A stretch of 64,000 bases of DNA from Yersinia frederiksenii ATCC 33641. GTDB lineage: Bacteria; Pseudomonadota; Gammaproteobacteria; Enterobacterales; Enterobacteriaceae. The stretch is from positions 2,085,559 to 2,149,558 of the forward strand of contig NZ_KN150731.1 in assembly GCF_000754805.1 (NCBI RefSeq), written 5' to 3'. The first letter of the stretch is position 1; each line of letters begins with the position of its first letter. Shown piece after piece: positions 1-7,599 of this stretch. The position numbers were made by a program, and so were the translations under genes. Under the pieces are notes generated by a model that saw only the letters and a list, made by a program, of their open reading frames with translations, made no database searches and was not told the origin of the DNA.

Positions 1-959
1 TGGAAGATGCTGATCGTTTGATTCGCGAAGTCCCCTTCCGCGAATTGATCTTTGCCCGCCAGATGATGGTGGTGGGTGAGTTATTGAAAGATTTACCGCC
101 TGAAGACCGTGTGTCGCCGATTGTTGGTATGTTAGTTGGTGTTATTGAAAAAGCCGGTGAGCTTCGTGTTGAAGTTGCTGATACCAATGAAAGCAAAGAG
201 CTACTTAAGTTTTGCCGTAAGCTGACGGTACCGCTGCGTAGTGCGATGCGTGAGCAAAAAATTCTGTCTGTTCGTGAGAACGCTCATCGTCCAGTTGTGC
301 ATGTGTTCTTTATCGCTTCTGGCTGCTGTTATGTTGGTTATTCTTATAGCAACAATAACTCACCATTCTATATGGGTATTCCACGCCTCAAATTCCCATC
401 AGATGCACCAAGCCGTTCAACCTTAAAACTGGAGGAGGCTTTCCATGTGTTTATTCCTGCAGATGAATGGGAAGAACGCCTGGCCAGTGGTATGCATGCT
501 GTTGATTTAGGTGCTTGCCCCGGTGGTTGGACATATCAATTAGTGCAACGCAGCATGATGGTTCAGGCCATTGATAATGGTTTGATGGCGCAAAGCTTGA
601 TGGATACCGGGCAAGTCACGCACCACCGTGTTGATGGTTTTAAATATGAACCAACCCGTAGCAACATTTACTGGTTAGTGTGCGATATGGTGGAGAAACC
701 CGCTAAGGTGACCCAACTTATCATTAAGTGGCTGGTAAATGGTTGGTGCCGTGAGGCCATCTTCAACCTGAAACTGCCGATGAAAAAGCGGTTTGAAGTC
801 GTTTCTGAGAATCTAGAAATGATAGATGAACAACTGAAAGAACAGGGTATTAATGCCCATATTCAGGCTAAGCAGCTCTATCATGACCGTGAAGAAGTTA
901 CGGTACATGTACGGCGTATCTGGTCTGGTATGCCTGGCCGCCGAGATGAGCGTTATTAG
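1..959 (+). CDS. rlmM: 23S rRNA C2498 2'-O-ribose methyltransferase RlmM, 5' end outside window
   Basis: The reading frame is open from the first bases of the window (codons GAA GAT GCT from position 3), so the gene starts upstream; about 318 residues are visible and about 48 are missing compared with the roughly 366-residue E. coli protein. RlmM uses SAM to methylate the 2'-hydroxyl of C2498 in 23S rRNA, in the cytoplasm before ribosome assembly. The visible part includes the end of the N-terminal THUMP-type RNA-binding region and the Rossmann methyltransferase domain with SAM motif [10 protein letters not shown] at about nt 499-528. The C-terminal stretch NLKLPMKKR and the ending [12 protein letters not shown] are near identical to E. 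coli as I recall it. A hairpin terminator and an ERIC element follow. The identification is secure; the start cannot be given. Confidence 0.96.
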   Translation, partial: EDADRLIREVPFRELIFARQMMVVGELLKDLPPEDRVSPIVGMLVGVIEKAGELRVEVADTNESKELLKFCRKLTVPLRSAMREQKILSVRENAHRPVVHVFFIASGCCYVGYSYSNNNSPFYMGIPRLKFPSDAPSRSTLKLEEAFHVFIPADEWEERLASGMHAVDLGACPGGWTYQLVQRSMMVQAIDNGLMAQSLMDTGQVTHHRVDGFKYEPTRSNIYWLVCDMVEKPAKVTQLIIKWLVNGWCREAIFNLKLPMKKRFEVVSENLEMIDEQLKEQGINAHIQAKQLYHDREEVTVHVRRIWSGMPGRRDERY

Positions 960-961
960 CC

Positions 962-1090
962 TGTACCCTCCGTACCTGAGGGCGCAGGGTGGAGCTATGC
1001 ACACTCACCCGAATCACTTACCTGTGTAAGCTCATCGGGATGAATTCGTTTGCTGCCTATCTGTAACGCCGCCAATAACTTTGGCTATGG
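962..1090. repeat. ERIC element, copy 1
   Basis: This imperfect palindrome of about 128 bp carries the ERIC core, with a CACTCACCCGAATCACTTAC arm followed by GTAAGCTCATCGGGATGAAT. It lies between convergent rlmM and xni. The outer ends are more degenerate than in the other copies, so the limits are approximate. ERICs are non-autonomous MITE-like repeats of enterobacteria and are abundant in Yersinia. Confidence 0.85.
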
Positions 1091-1102
1091 GGTTATGTTT
1101 AA

Positions 1103-1131
1103 GGAAGGGGCCAATTGGCTCCTTCGTTTTA
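1103..1131 (+). terminator. Rho-independent terminator after rlmM
   Basis: A stem of about 11 bp with one G-T pair (GAAGGGGCCAA paired with TTGGCTCCTTC, 1104-1125) is followed by GTTTTA. It ends just before the convergent xni stop codon. On the minus strand the downstream bases are poor in T, so it probably serves mainly rlmM. Confidence 0.7.
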
Positions 1132-1139
1132 TGTGGTTC

Positions 1140-1895
1140 TTATTTATTCAAACGTAGCTGCTGTAAATTGCCAGTTAAGGGCAAATCAGTTTTAAGTGTC
1201 GCGATTTGTTTGCAAATAAAAGCCATCTCCCGATGTTCCTGCAATTTCTTACGCCACTTCTCCGGCACAGCATCTATCCCTTGATAAAGTTCTTCCAGAC
1301 TATTGGCTTGTTGCAGTAACAACGCCGCAGTTTTTGCGCCAATGCCGGCCACACCAGGGATTTTACTGCTGCTGATCCCGGCCAGCCCCCAATAATCCGG
1401 CAACTGATGCGGTAATACACCAAATTCTTGCTTTACGAATGGCATATCCAACCAACGTTTTTGAAAGTAATCTCGAATCTGTACATTCGGCGCTAACAGC
1501 TGGCAGTAACCTTTGTCGGTTGAAATGATAGTCACCTGATGCCCAGCACTGCTGACTTTTGCAGTCAGCGTTGCAGCCAGGTCATCGGCTTCATTGCCCG
1601 GTGAATGCCAACAATTAACCCCCAATGAAATAAATGCCTCACGGATAAGGGGCATTTCCTGTTGTAGATTATCTGGCATCGGTGAACGACCCGCTTTGTA
1701 ATCGGGAAGACATTGATGACGCCAACTATCAGAGCGGTCGTCCTCATCAAAAACTGCAACGGCATGAGTGGGTTGGCTATGTGAAATAAGTTGTTGTAAC
1801 CCATGCTTACAAGCATTAATGCAAGGTGAACCCTGCACCGCGTGAACGCGGCGAATCAGGTTAAGGGCATCAACAATAAGAAGGTGAATTTGCAT
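1140..1895 (-). CDS. xni: Flap endonuclease Xni (ExoIX)
   Basis: A 251-residue protein of the 5'-3' exonuclease/FEN family, homologous to the N-terminal domain of DNA polymerase I. Visible features are the start region DALNLIRR, the acidic metal-site motifs VFDEDDRSD and [20 protein letters not shown], and the helix-hairpin-helix segment [20 protein letters not shown] near residue 175. The family removes 5' flaps; E. coli Xni lacks some of the conserved metal-binding aspartates of true FENs and has a modest cellular role. The length matches the family. It lies downstream of ppnN with a gap of about 137 bp and no strong terminator, so read-through is possible. Confidence 0.93.
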   Translation of the reverse strand: MQIHLLIVDALNLIRRVHAVQGSPCINACKHGLQQLISHSQPTHAVAVFDEDDRSDSWRHQCLPDYKAGRSPMPDNLQQEMPLIREAFISLGVNCWHSPGNEADDLAATLTAKVSSAGHQVTIISTDKGYCQLLAPNVQIRDYFQKRWLDMPFVKQEFGVLPHQLPDYWGLAGISSSKIPGVAGIGAKTAALLLQQANSLEELYQGIDAVPEKWRKKLQEHREMAFICKQIATLKTDLPLTGNLQQLRLNK

Positions 1896-2032
1896 GATCT
1901 GTCTTATTTGAAGGTGGCATCATCATTAAGCCAGAGTGATGTCGAGCAACGCCAGCCAGAAGGCTTGGCGCTACCCGGTGAAGTTTAGTTATTCTTTAGC
2001 TACATCTCTATGCTTTAGCTATGCATCTATCC

Positions 2033-3397
2033 CTAACTACAGATTTCATAGCAAGGTGTATAAGCACTACCCGGCAGCTTCATGCGATGTTGAGCAATAA
2101 AGCCTTGCAACAGTTGGTCCATTTGCTTCATCAGCAGCGGGTCACCGTGCAATTTGAATGGCCCATGGGCTTCAATCGCATGGATGCCAACTTCTTTGAC
2201 GTTACCTGCCACAATGCCAGAAAAAGCACGACGTAATGCTGCGGCCAGTTTTTCGGGTGGCTGATTATGGGACAAGTCCAGATTGGCCATATTCTCGTGT
2301 GTCGGCTCAAAAGGATGCTGCAAATCAGGCTCGATACGAATAGACCAGTTAAAGCTATAAGCATCGCCAGTATTACGACGATTCTCTTTTACCAATGGCA
2401 TCGCTTTCTTCATCTGACGCGCGACTTCAGCCGGATCATCAATGATAATCTGATAGTATTTACGTGCTCCATCACCCAGCGTATTCATGATGAATTCATC
2501 GACAACCCTGAAGTAATCGGCACTCTCTTTTGGCCCGGTCAGAATCAGCGGTAATACCTGCTCACTGTTATCCGGATTCATCAGAATCCCTAACAGATAA
2601 AGTAATTCTTCCGCTGTCCCTACGCCGCCTGGGAAAATAATGATCCCATGTGCAATACGGACGAAGGCTTCCAGACGTTTTTCAATGTCTGGCATGATAA
2701 CCAACTCATTGACCAGTGGATTTGGTGGCTCGGCGGCAATAATTGAAGGTTCGGTCATACCGATAAAACGGCCTTGTTTGTAGCGCTGTTGGGCATGGCC
2801 TACAGCGGCTCCTTTCATCGGGGCTTCCATCGCTCCCGGCCCACAGCCGGTACAGATATTTAATTCGCGTAAACCGAGTTGACTGCCCACTTTTCGGGCA
2901 TATAAGTACTCGGTTTCATTGATTGAATGGCCACCCCAACAAACCACCATATTAGGTTCTTCATCGATATGTAGGGCTCGGGCATTACGTAAAATGGAGA
3001 AGACTTGGTCGGTTAAATGGCCGGAACTTTCCGTATGCCGGTGCTGGGAGTGCTCGGCACTCACAATTTGACCATTCACGAATAAAATATCGCGCAATAC
3101 AGCAAACAGGTTTGCCTGCAATGAGCGGATGATTTTACCATCAACAAAAGCATGTTCTGGGGGATTAACTAGCTCGAGTTTTACGCCACGTTCACGGCGC
3201 AACACATTGATATCAAATGTCTCATAGCGAGATAATAGTTCTTTACTGTTATCCGTCAGGCTACCTGAATTGAGGACAGCCAAGGAACAATTACGGAATA
3301 AACGGTATAGATCACTACTCGCTGTACGTTTAAGCATATCCACTTCGAGCTGTGATAACAGATCCATTGAGCCGAGTGGGCTGATATGTGTAATCAA
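2033..3397 (-). CDS. ppnN: Nucleotide 5'-monophosphate nucleosidase PpnN (YgdH, LOG family)
   Basis: A 454-residue protein whose centre carries the LOG/lysine-decarboxylase-like Rossmann fold with the signature [10 protein letters not shown] (near residue 250) and an upstream nucleotide-binding segment [15 protein letters not shown]. PpnN cleaves the N-glycosidic bond of purine and pyrimidine nucleoside monophosphates, giving base plus ribose 5-phosphate; in E. coli it is activated by (p)ppGpp. Family members were long misannotated as lysine decarboxylases because of the PGGxGTxxE motif. The N-terminal and C-terminal flanking domains typical of the long PpnN form are present, matching the usual length of about 454. 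The start has an AAAGGAG ribosome-binding site at about 3401-3407, preceded by a GC-rich hairpin. Confidence 0.95.
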   Translation of the reverse strand: MITHISPLGSMDLLSQLEVDMLKRTASSDLYRLFRNCSLAVLNSGSLTDNSKELLSRYETFDINVLRRERGVKLELVNPPEHAFVDGKIIRSLQANLFAVLRDILFVNGQIVSAEHSQHRHTESSGHLTDQVFSILRNARALHIDEEPNMVVCWGGHSINETEYLYARKVGSQLGLRELNICTGCGPGAMEAPMKGAAVGHAQQRYKQGRFIGMTEPSIIAAEPPNPLVNELVIMPDIEKRLEAFVRIAHGIIIFPGGVGTAEELLYLLGILMNPDNSEQVLPLILTGPKESADYFRVVDEFIMNTLGDGARKYYQIIIDDPAEVARQMKKAMPLVKENRRNTGDAYSFNWSIRIEPDLQHPFEPTHENMANLDLSHNQPPEKLAAALRRAFSGIVAGNVKEVGIHAIEAHGPFKLHGDPLLMKQMDQLLQGFIAQHRMKLPGSAYTPCYEICS

Positions 3398-3407
3398 AGT
3401 TACTCCT

Positions 3408-3425
3408 TTACACCCCTGAGGGGGT
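3408..3425 (-). other. Hairpin in the ppnN 5' leader
   Basis: CACCCCTGAGGGGGTG forms a short, very stable stem directly upstream of the AAAGGAG ribosome-binding site of ppnN. It could be a leader structure affecting ppnN expression or chance. There is no T-run, so it does not look like a terminator. Confidence 0.4.
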
Positions 3426-3613
3426 GGTAGAACTTATGTATTAGAGTGTCGCTTGCTGTTTTTCCGTGGAATATCAGAGAGCCCTCTAAGTGTCCATTAC
3501 TGGCTTTTTCATCTAAAAAGAGCATGAAGATCCTGTAATTAACCTTAACGTTGCCAGTCACTTTTTACCAATATTAACGTATTCGAGCTGTAATCTTGCG
3601 CACATGCCCGCAT

Positions 3614-4459
3614 TTATTGTCGTGCTAAACGGCCGGTCGACGGCACAAAATCAGTATTGGAGCGCCATGGATTGATATCCAGTCCGCCGCGTCGGGTATA
3701 GCGAGCATAGACCGACAATGTTTCTGGCTGACAAAAACGCATGATGTCATTGAAAATACGCTCAACACATTGCTCGTGAAATTCATTATGGTGGCGGAAA
3801 GAGACCAGATAGCGCAGTAGTGCTTCCCGGTTAATTTGTGGGCCGCTATAGCTGATTTGCACTGACCCCCAATCCGGTTGATGGGTTATCAGGCAGTTAG
3901 ATTTGAGCAAGTGACTGACCAAACTTTCTTCTACTCGGTTTTTACCGGCTGCGCCTTGTAAGTAATCAGCTTTGAATTCATAGCTATCGATACGAATATC
4001 CTGCTGATCCAAGCATTCTCCCGAAAAATTGGCAATTGGCTGATGCGTCAATTCGTCTAAGTGATATAGCCTGACACTGACATCACCTTGCGCGCAGGCG
4101 GCTAAATCCTGTTGCAAAGTGGTTTGTACTTTTTCCCAGTCAGCAAAAACAGTTTGGTTAAAACTGTTGAGGTAAAGCTTAAAGCTTTTTGACTCAATCA
4201 GATTAACACTCCCCGCATTCAGGCTTATTTCACCCACCGCAACTTGGGGGAGTCCATTGCTGTTGAGCCAAGACAACTCATACATTGTCCAGATATCTGC
4301 GCCATGGAAGGGGAGGTTATCTGGATATAAACCGAGAGGTTCACGGTTCATGCTGCGAGGCACAGCCTGTAGTAAGCTGACATCATAGTGGTCGCGATAT
4401 GCAGTCGGTTTACCTAGCGTTAGTTCCGCCAGAGCATGATGGTCTTGATATGAAGACAT
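3614..4459 (-). CDS. queF: NADPH-dependent 7-cyano-7-deazaguanine reductase QueF
   Basis: A 281-residue cytoplasmic enzyme of the long, two-domain tunnelling-fold QueF type found in gamma-proteobacteria. It reduces preQ0 (nitrile) to preQ1 (amine), which is inserted into tRNA on the way to queuosine. The catalytic cysteine lies in [15 protein letters not shown] (about residue 190) and the substrate-binding [15 protein letters not shown] segment follows at about residue 225. The C-terminal [17 protein letters not shown] is characteristic. Divergent from syd, with a 130-bp gap that must hold both promoters. Confidence 0.97.
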   Translation of the reverse strand: MSSYQDHHALAELTLGKPTAYRDHYDVSLLQAVPRSMNREPLGLYPDNLPFHGADIWTMYELSWLNSNGLPQVAVGEISLNAGSVNLIESKSFKLYLNSFNQTVFADWEKVQTTLQQDLAACAQGDVSVRLYHLDELTHQPIANFSGECLDQQDIRIDSYEFKADYLQGAAGKNRVEESLVSHLLKSNCLITHQPDWGSVQISYSGPQINREALLRYLVSFRHHNEFHEQCVERIFNDIMRFCQPETLSVYARYTRRGGLDINPWRSNTDFVPSTGRLARQ

Positions 4460-4589
4460 GCTGTTTCCATGATGAGAGATAGGTACAATAGCTATAGTTT
4501 ATCAATTAATGCCGTGTTTAACTGCATTTCTGAGTGGGTGTTATATCCCCTTTAATGCAACGTAAGCTGCGGCGATACTGAGAATAACC

Positions 4590-5141
4590 ATGGACCTGAA
4601 CGTTTCAACGGCACTGAATAGCTTTACTCAACGTTATATTGATTTGTGGCAGCAGCAAACTGGGCACCTGCCTGCCAGTGAAGAGCTCTACGGCGTTCCT
4701 TCTCCTTGCATTGTGGAAACTCAGGATTCTCAGGTGTTTTGGGCTCCTCAGCCTTTTGTGGCTGAGGCCACCCTTGCCAATATTGAGCGTGCACTGGAGA
4801 TTCAACTGCATCCAGATATTCATGAGTTTTATACCCGGCAATATGCTGGGGATATGAAAGCAGATTTAGGCGAGCATCGTTTTACCTTGCTACAGGTCTG
4901 GAGTGAAGATGATTTCATTCGTTTGCAGGAGAATCTGATTGGTCATTTAGTGACGCAAAAAAGATTAAAACTCTCGCCGACACTATTTTTAGCAACCACT
5001 GAATCCGAAATGACCATGGCTTCACTCTGTAACGTCAGTGGTAATGTAGTGCTTGAAGAGTTTGGTAGTGGAAAGCGGACATTGTTAGCATCAACTCTGG
5101 CCCATTTTTTGGATGCATTACGTCCAGTATTACCTGAATAA
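4590..5141 (+). CDS. syd: SecY-interacting protein Syd
   Basis: A 183-residue, acidic, soluble protein that binds the cytoplasmic face of SecY in enterobacteria and is thought to monitor or proofread the SecYEG translocon. The sequence matches the Syd family over its full length (ending [12 protein letters not shown]), with no signal peptide or membrane segment, as expected for a peripheral inner-membrane protein. The csrB RNA gene follows directly, the same neighbourhood as in E. coli (syd, csrB, yqcC). Confidence 0.95.
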   Translation: MDLNVSTALNSFTQRYIDLWQQQTGHLPASEELYGVPSPCIVETQDSQVFWAPQPFVAEATLANIERALEIQLHPDIHEFYTRQYAGDMKADLGEHRFTLLQVWSEDDFIRLQENLIGHLVTQKRLKLSPTLFLATTESEMTMASLCNVSGNVVLEEFGSGKRTLLASTLAHFLDALRPVLPE

Positions 5142-5171
5142 ATAAACGGTTATTGTTTATTCAGGTGCCGT

Positions 5172-5195
5172 CGGTGTGAGAGATCTCGCACACCG
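5172..5195. promoter_or_regulatory. UvrY/SirA-type inverted repeat upstream of csrB
   Basis: A near-perfect 24-bp palindrome with core TGTGAGAGATCTCGCACA (5175-5192). This closely resembles the 18-bp inverted repeat bound by the BarA-UvrY response regulator upstream of csrB in E. coli, and it lies about 150-190 bp before the likely csrB start. Binding is inferred from this resemblance and position. Confidence 0.75.
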
Positions 5196-5339
5196 GCTGT
5201 GAGACATCACTTCTATTATTTTTATGTAAAATTCTTGCATTACACTTATCTTCAATAAAATCACTTTGTTATAAACATTCATTTTTTTATATATAAAAGA
5301 GCCTGCCTCATTATTCTTTCAGTACCTTGTCTCTCTTTG

Positions 5340-5695
5340 CTGATTAAGCGATCCTTTATTCGCTGGATAGGATCTGGTGGAGAAGGACGGTATCAGGATG
5401 GTGCCACTTCAGGATGAAGAACACAGGGACTGCTTAGGATGAGTGAAGGGATGTTTCAGGATGAAACCAAGGACACCTCCAGGATGGAGATTGAGAGCCA
5501 GTTCAGGATGATTGGTGGGTTAGGATAACCTTAGGATTGACGCCGGGATGGTGTAGGACAACGCGACGGATTGCTGGTTAGGATAACCACACGGAAAAGT
5601 TTTCAAGGATTGAGCAGGGAGCATCAATTTTAGCTGGATTGCTATGAAACGAATTGAGGGGTACTGGTAAAACAGTACCCCTTTTTTTATCTGTA
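5340..5695 (+). ncRNA. csrB: CsrB small RNA, antagonist of CsrA
   Basis: About 350 nt between syd and yqcC with no ORF on this strand and about 24 GGA motifs, many as CAGGATG or TAGGATN in loops of short hairpins (for example 5395-5420, 5456-5470, 5477-5490). The 3' third, including TTTTCAAGGATTGAGCAGGG at 5600-5619 and the GAAACGAA run before the terminator, matches E. coli csrB as I recall it. CsrB binds many CsrA dimers and relieves CsrA repression of translation, affecting carbon storage, motility, biofilm and virulence. The 5' end is estimated; the 3' end is set by the terminator. Confidence 0.93.
5657..5690 (+). terminator. csrB terminator
   Basis: The stem GGGGTACTG / CAGTACCCC with a short loop is followed by a run of seven T residues. 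It defines the csrB 3' end. Confidence 0.92.
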
Positions 5696-5817
5696 TTTTG
5701 CTCAATCCTAATCGGTAGACTAGGGTGTGAACTTGGGCATCCTTTGGTTCAATGGTATGCTTGGCCGCCATTGAACCAGCCCGGTGAATGGTTGTTTTTT
5801 TGGTTGAGAGCATAATT

Positions 5818-6150
5818 ATGAATACAGAAAATCAGGTGCGTCAGAGCCTACAGAATATTGAGCTTGCTATGCGGGAGATTGATCTCTGGCAAACAGTACC
5901 ACCACAAGCTGAAGCTTTCGAAAGTAATGAACCTTTTAGCATTGATACCATGGATGCTGAACAGTGGTTGCAATGGGTGCTTATCCCTCGGATGTATGCA
6001 TTATTGGAATCGAACGGCGCGCTTCCAACACGTTTTGCGATTACTCCCTATTTTGAAGAAGCCTTGAGTGGTGAGGATCGCCCGGATTGCACTGCACTGC
6101 TGGTTGAGTTACAGCGTCTCGATTTTCTACTGAATAAAGAAAGTCACTGA
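5818..6150 (+). CDS. yqcC: YqcC family protein (DUF446)
   Basis: A 110-residue soluble protein of the YqcC/DUF446 family, function unknown. The start at 5818 (MNTENQVRQSLQNIE) is chosen over an upstream in-frame codon at 5788 because it gives the usual family length of about 109 residues and has GAGAG upstream. The conserved centre MDAEQWLQWVLIPRM is visible at about residues 41-55. Its stop overlaps the truC start in a TGATG arrangement, so the two are translationally coupled, as in E. coli. Confidence 0.93.
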   Translation: MNTENQVRQSLQNIELAMREIDLWQTVPPQAEAFESNEPFSIDTMDAEQWLQWVLIPRMYALLESNGALPTRFAITPYFEEALSGEDRPDCTALLVELQRLDFLLNKESH

Positions 6151-6923
6151 TGCTGGAAATACTCTATCAAGACGAACATATAGTGGCGGTAAATAAACCT
6201 GCTGGCTGGCTAGTACATCGCAGTTGGCTGGACAGTAATGAAACCGTATTTGTGATGCAAACAGTACGCGACCAGATTGGTCAGCATGTGTATACCGTTC
6301 ATCGGCTGGATCGCCCGACATCAGGTGTATTGTTGATGGCGCTGTCTAGCGATGTCGCTCGTGCTCTTTCATTACAATTTGAACAACACCAAATCCAAAA
6401 AACGTATCATGCGGTGGTGCGTGGGTATGTATTGGCTGGTGACACTATTGATTATGAAATGACGGAAGAGCTAGACAAAATCGCCGATAAATTTTCCCGG
6501 CCAGATAAAGCGCCTCAGCCTTCAGTCACGCATTATCAGCCCTTGGCTAAAGTAGAAGTGCCAGTGGCTATTGGGCGGTATGACACCGCGCGCTTTAGTT
6601 TATTAGAGTTGCTGCCGGAAACCGGGCGTAAGCATCAACTTCGCCGACATATGGCACATATTCGCCACCCAATCATCGGTGATAGTGCCCATGGTGACCT
6701 GCGCCAGAATCGCGGAGTTGCCCAGCATTTTGGTTGCTCGCGCCTGATGCTTCATGCCAGCCATTTGCAACTGAATCATCCAGTGACTGGCGAGCCACTG
6801 ATCTTGACTGCGCGCTGGGATGAATCCTGGCAACAGTTGATGTCGCATTTTGGTTGGCAGGGTATTGTCCCTCATCTTGAAAGGGTTGAGTTTCCGGCCA
6901 CTGCGGGTCAGGATAGTGACTAA
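6150..6923 (+). CDS. truC: tRNA pseudouridine(65) synthase TruC
   Basis: A 257-residue RluA-family pseudouridine synthase that isomerises U65 in the T-stem of some tRNAs (tRNA-Ile and tRNA-Asp in E. coli). The catalytic aspartate lies in TVHRLDRPTSGVLLMAL (about residues 49-65), and the family segments TGRKHQLRRHMAHI and HPIIGDSAHGD follow. It has no S4 domain, as expected for TruC. The start overlaps the yqcC stop by one base; yqcA follows 28 bp later. Confidence 0.95.
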   Translation: MLEILYQDEHIVAVNKPAGWLVHRSWLDSNETVFVMQTVRDQIGQHVYTVHRLDRPTSGVLLMALSSDVARALSLQFEQHQIQKTYHAVVRGYVLAGDTIDYEMTEELDKIADKFSRPDKAPQPSVTHYQPLAKVEVPVAIGRYDTARFSLLELLPETGRKHQLRRHMAHIRHPIIGDSAHGDLRQNRGVAQHFGCSRLMLHASHLQLNHPVTGEPLILTARWDESWQQLMSHFGWQGIVPHLERVEFPATAGQDSD

Positions 6924-6951
6924 TTTTTCTAGTTAAAAGGAAATATCTTTT

Positions 6952-7401
6952 ATGGCTCAGGTCGGGATTTTTGTCGGCACAGTTTACGGTAATGCATTGT
7001 TAGTTGCAGAAGAAGCCGAGAACATACTGAAAGAGCAGGGGCATGAGGTAAAAGTGTTTGACGAAGGGACCTTAGAAGCTTGGCAATATTATCGTCAACA
7101 TTATGTGTTGGTGGTCACGTCGACCACCGGGCAGGGGGATTTCCCCGACAGCATTGCCTCTCTATTTGTCGCCGTGCGCGATCATGTCGGGTTCCAGCCA
7201 GAGTTGCGTTATGCAGTCATTGCGTTGGGTGACAGCAGTTATGATAATTTCTGTGGCGCTGGGCGTAAGTTCGATGAATTGTTGCAAGAGCAGGGCGCAA
7301 CAAGAATTGGCGAAAGACTGGAAATTGATGCTATCGAGCACCCAGAACCAGAAGTGGTTTCAGCGCCTTGGGTAGAGCAGTGGGGGCGTTTACTTCAGTA
7401 A
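6952..7401 (+). CDS. yqcA: Flavodoxin YqcA
   Basis: A 149-residue flavodoxin-like protein with an FMN phosphate loop ([13 protein letters not shown], residues 9-21) and the isoalloxazine loops [12 protein letters not shown] (near 57) and [18 protein letters not shown] (near 91). It is a short-chain flavodoxin related to MioC; its electron partner is not well defined. It has a good ribosome-binding site (AAAAGGAAA) and ends the yqcC-truC-yqcA operon. Confidence 0.93.
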   Translation: MAQVGIFVGTVYGNALLVAEEAENILKEQGHEVKVFDEGTLEAWQYYRQHYVLVVTSTTGQGDFPDSIASLFVAVRDHVGFQPELRYAVIALGDSSYDNFCGAGRKFDELLQEQGATRIGERLEIDAIEHPEPEVVSAPWVEQWGRLLQ

Positions 7402-7599
7402 CCCGCGTAGTTTTTTGGCCTCAGGTTTGATGATTAATTTGCATAACAAAACTGAGGCTATTTCTTTGTAAGTTTTAATATTTCTTCTTTTCTCATAATT
7501 AACCTGCGTTTAAATAGTTCACAAATTTCCTTTGTGTAAAGTTGCTGCAACTGCCAATGCAGTGATTTAATTTATTTATTCAAGGGATACAACACCATA

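Noticed and set aside
1946-1975. GC-rich hairpin between ppnN and xni, considered as a terminator of ppnN
   Set aside because: No T-run follows on the minus strand, and the stem is imperfect.
5380-5620. Regular AGGATG repeats, considered as a CRISPR array or simple tandem repeat
   Set aside because: The motif is only 6-7 bp, spacing is irregular, and each copy is part of a hairpin loop; position and 3' sequence identify csrB.
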